From Gallibacter intestinalis (GTDB lineage: Bacteria; Bacillota; Clostridia; Peptostreptococcales; Anaerovoracaceae), in contig NZ_JADCKA010000002.1 of the NCBI RefSeq assembly GCF_014982745.1, positions 124,001-188,000 on the forward strand: a DNA stretch of 64,000 nucleotides, read 5' to 3'. This document shows, one piece after another, positions 62,723 through 64,000 of the stretch (positions are counted from its first letter, which is position 1; each line of letters starts with the position of its first letter). The translations under genes were made by a program, and so were the position numbers. The notes below the pieces were generated by a model that worked only from the letters and a program-made list of their open reading frames with translations, was not told the origin of the DNA and made no database searches.

Positions 62723-63541
62723 TTATATTTTCCCTTCTTTAAATTTAACAAGCATATCGTTTGTCATGGAAACATCTTCTTTTTTCACTTCCAGTTCCGA
62801 TCTTTTTATCCATTTTGCAAAGGACAGCTCATTTTCATCTATTATGATTTCATCATCACCGTCTGCTTCACATACATAGCCTAAAAGCAAATCCTGTGCT
62901 ATACCCCAAGGCTGGGAAGCATAATATCTTATATTTTTTACCCTAATACCTGCTTCCTCCATAACTTCCCTTGCTACAGTTCCCTCTGCAGTTTCACCGA
63001 TTTCAGTAAAACCTGCTATAAGAGCATAGCCTTTATATGGTCTATCTCTGTACGCGGTCACAAGTATACTATCGCCTTTAGTTACCGCCACAATTACAGC
63101 TGGCATTATCTTCGGATATATGGAATTTCCACACTTGTCACAGTGAAGCATCCTTTCTTTATCGCTGTGAGCAAGCTTACCACCACATCTTCCGCAAAAC
63201 CTGTTATCCCTGTACCATACATATAGATGATACGCAGTCATACCTGCATAAAGATAATTTTTAGGCTTCATTTTGCGAAATACGCTCATAGGTACATAAC
63301 TACATCCCAAAATATCCCCGGAAAGCATTTCCACCATGTAAAACTCAGTTTCGTCTAGGGAAAAGAGATACACATAAGATCCCACTTCAAACTTTATATC
63401 ACCATATCTCGGAAAACATATCTCTTCTTCCTCCACCAGAAGTATTGCACCATTGTTTATTGATATGCATAAAGCATCATCTTTCGGTTCTCTTTTTTCA
63501 AAATGATTATCCAGAACGCTGGGATATATTTCGTGAAGCAT
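62723..63541 (-). CDS. nudC: NAD(+) diphosphatase (NudC)
   Basis: The 272-residue protein has the zinc site C-x2-C (FCGRCGG) and C-x2-C (HCDKCGN), and the Nudix box GFTEIGETAEGTVAREVMEEAG. The SQPWGIAQD segment after the Nudix box is the NADH pyrophosphatase signature (SQPWPFPxS), with changes. It hydrolyses NAD(H) or removes NAD caps from RNA. AGAGG precedes the ATG. Confidence 0.92.
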   Translation of the reverse strand: MLHEIYPSVLDNHFEKREPKDDALCISINNGAILLVEEEEICFPRYGDIKFEVGSYVYLFSLDETEFYMVEMLSGDILGCSYVPMSVFRKMKPKNYLYAGMTAYHLYVWYRDNRFCGRCGGKLAHSDKERMLHCDKCGNSIYPKIMPAVIVAVTKGDSILVTAYRDRPYKGYALIAGFTEIGETAEGTVAREVMEEAGIRVKNIRYYASQPWGIAQDLLLGYVCEADGDDEIIIDENELSFAKWIKRSELEVKKEDVSMTNDMLVKFKEGKI

Positions 63542-63553
63542 AGCTAACCTCTC

Positions 63554-64000
63554 TTACATAAATAGGCATAATATAATAGGCAAAAAAGGTGCCGGCAACA
63601 GATTTGCCACCTTGATATCCGTAGCCTTTATTACATTAAGCCCCATGGCCATTATAAGTATATTGCCTACACATGACATTTCATTTATTGTTGTCTGAGT
63701 CAAAAATTCCCCAATCATTGCGGCAATCAGAGTTAGTGTGCCCTGATACAAAATCAAAGGAACAGATGCAAAAATTACACCGATGGATAATGTGGAAGCA
63801 AGTATTACTCCCATGCACAAGTCTATAACAGCCTTTGAAAACATTATATCGTGATTAAGGTTGATGCCGCTTTCAATACTACCTACAATCGCCATTCCGC
63901 CGGTACAGCTCATAACCGTCGCAAGTATAAATCCTTCTGTAAACTTGCCTGACTTTTTAAAGAAGCTGATTTTTTTAAGCTTTCTATCCATAAAGTCGCC
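63554..64000 (-). CDS. DUF554-family membrane protein, C-terminal part (runs off window)
   Basis: The frame is open to the window edge; at least 148 residues are visible, covering the family's C-terminal helices (ATVMSCTGGMAIVGSIESGI and ASVPLILYQGTLTL). DUF554 (YdfK) proteins have six or more membrane helices and no known substrate. The N-terminus lies outside. The frame ends 12 nt before the nudC start. Confidence 0.7.
   Translation of the reverse strand, partial: GDFMDRKLKKISFFKKSGKFTEGFILATVMSCTGGMAIVGSIESGINLNHDIMFSKAVIDLCMGVILASTLSIGVIFASVPLILYQGTLTLIAAMIGEFLTQTTINEMSCVGNILIMAMGLNVIKATDIKVANLLPAPFLPIILCLFM

Overview
The window is an AT-rich, densely packed stretch of a low-GC Gram-positive anaerobe. 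A Clostridia-type genome is indicated by the fused IspH-ribosomal protein S1 gene, the adjacent dnaG-rpoD pair, a large BadF/BcrA-type 2-hydroxyacyl-CoA dehydratase activase, the ZTP riboswitch, strong AGGAGG ribosome binding sites and several TTG/GTG starts. An Anaerovoracaceae/Eubacterium-like source is plausible, but that is inference. No insertion sequence, prophage, CRISPR array or tRNA was seen.

Layout. 1-6651 (minus): SGNH hydrolase, MacB-type ABC transporter, shikimate-kinase-like P-loop protein, nitroreductase and the start of a TetM-like GTPase. A divergent DUF1836 regulator and a D,D-carboxypeptidase (plus) sit across an 18-bp dyad that holds both -35 boxes. 8.58-14 kb: bidirectional terminator, 6S RNA, YebC, and the 1410-residue activase. 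14.0-15.6 kb (plus): an apparently leaderless Cys-cluster protein, then a ZTP riboswitch with an expression-platform terminator ahead of a formate/nitrite-family channel. 15.6-21.4 kb: cytidylate-kinase-like protein, MATE exporter, beta-carbonic anhydrase, and the ppx-ppk polyphosphate pair. 21.4-34.2 kb (minus): nitrilase, RNase P RNA, nif3, trmK, rpoD, dnaG, dgt, dut, M16 protease, a YkvI transporter fused to a metallo-beta-lactamase-fold domain, RarD, an acidic unknown and murI. 34.3-38.0 kb (plus): pepF, nadK, RluA-family synthase. 38-43.7 kb: SseB-macro protein, metallophosphoesterase, two paralogous membrane proteins (one truncated), proC, lipid kinase, M29 aminopeptidase. 43.8-55.8 kb (minus): a long collinear string from HdeD/rarA/ispH-rpsA through a phosphopantetheinyl transferase, recX, tcdA, coaB and rmuC to deoB-pdp. 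55.9-62.1 kb (minus): a compact Tad/Flp pilus operon. 62.1-64 kb: lipoprotein, NudC and the end of a DUF554 protein.

The genes are mostly housekeeping (replication, transcription, RNA processing, nucleotide salvage, cofactor and cell-wall synthesis). The accessory or regulatory features most worth attention are the shared divergent operator at 6.73 kb, the ZTP switch on the formate channel, the transporter-MBL fusion, the leaderless gene at 14.04 kb and the Tad operon with a Cys-repeat pseudopilin-like protein. Family names were assigned by reading motifs; no database search was possible.
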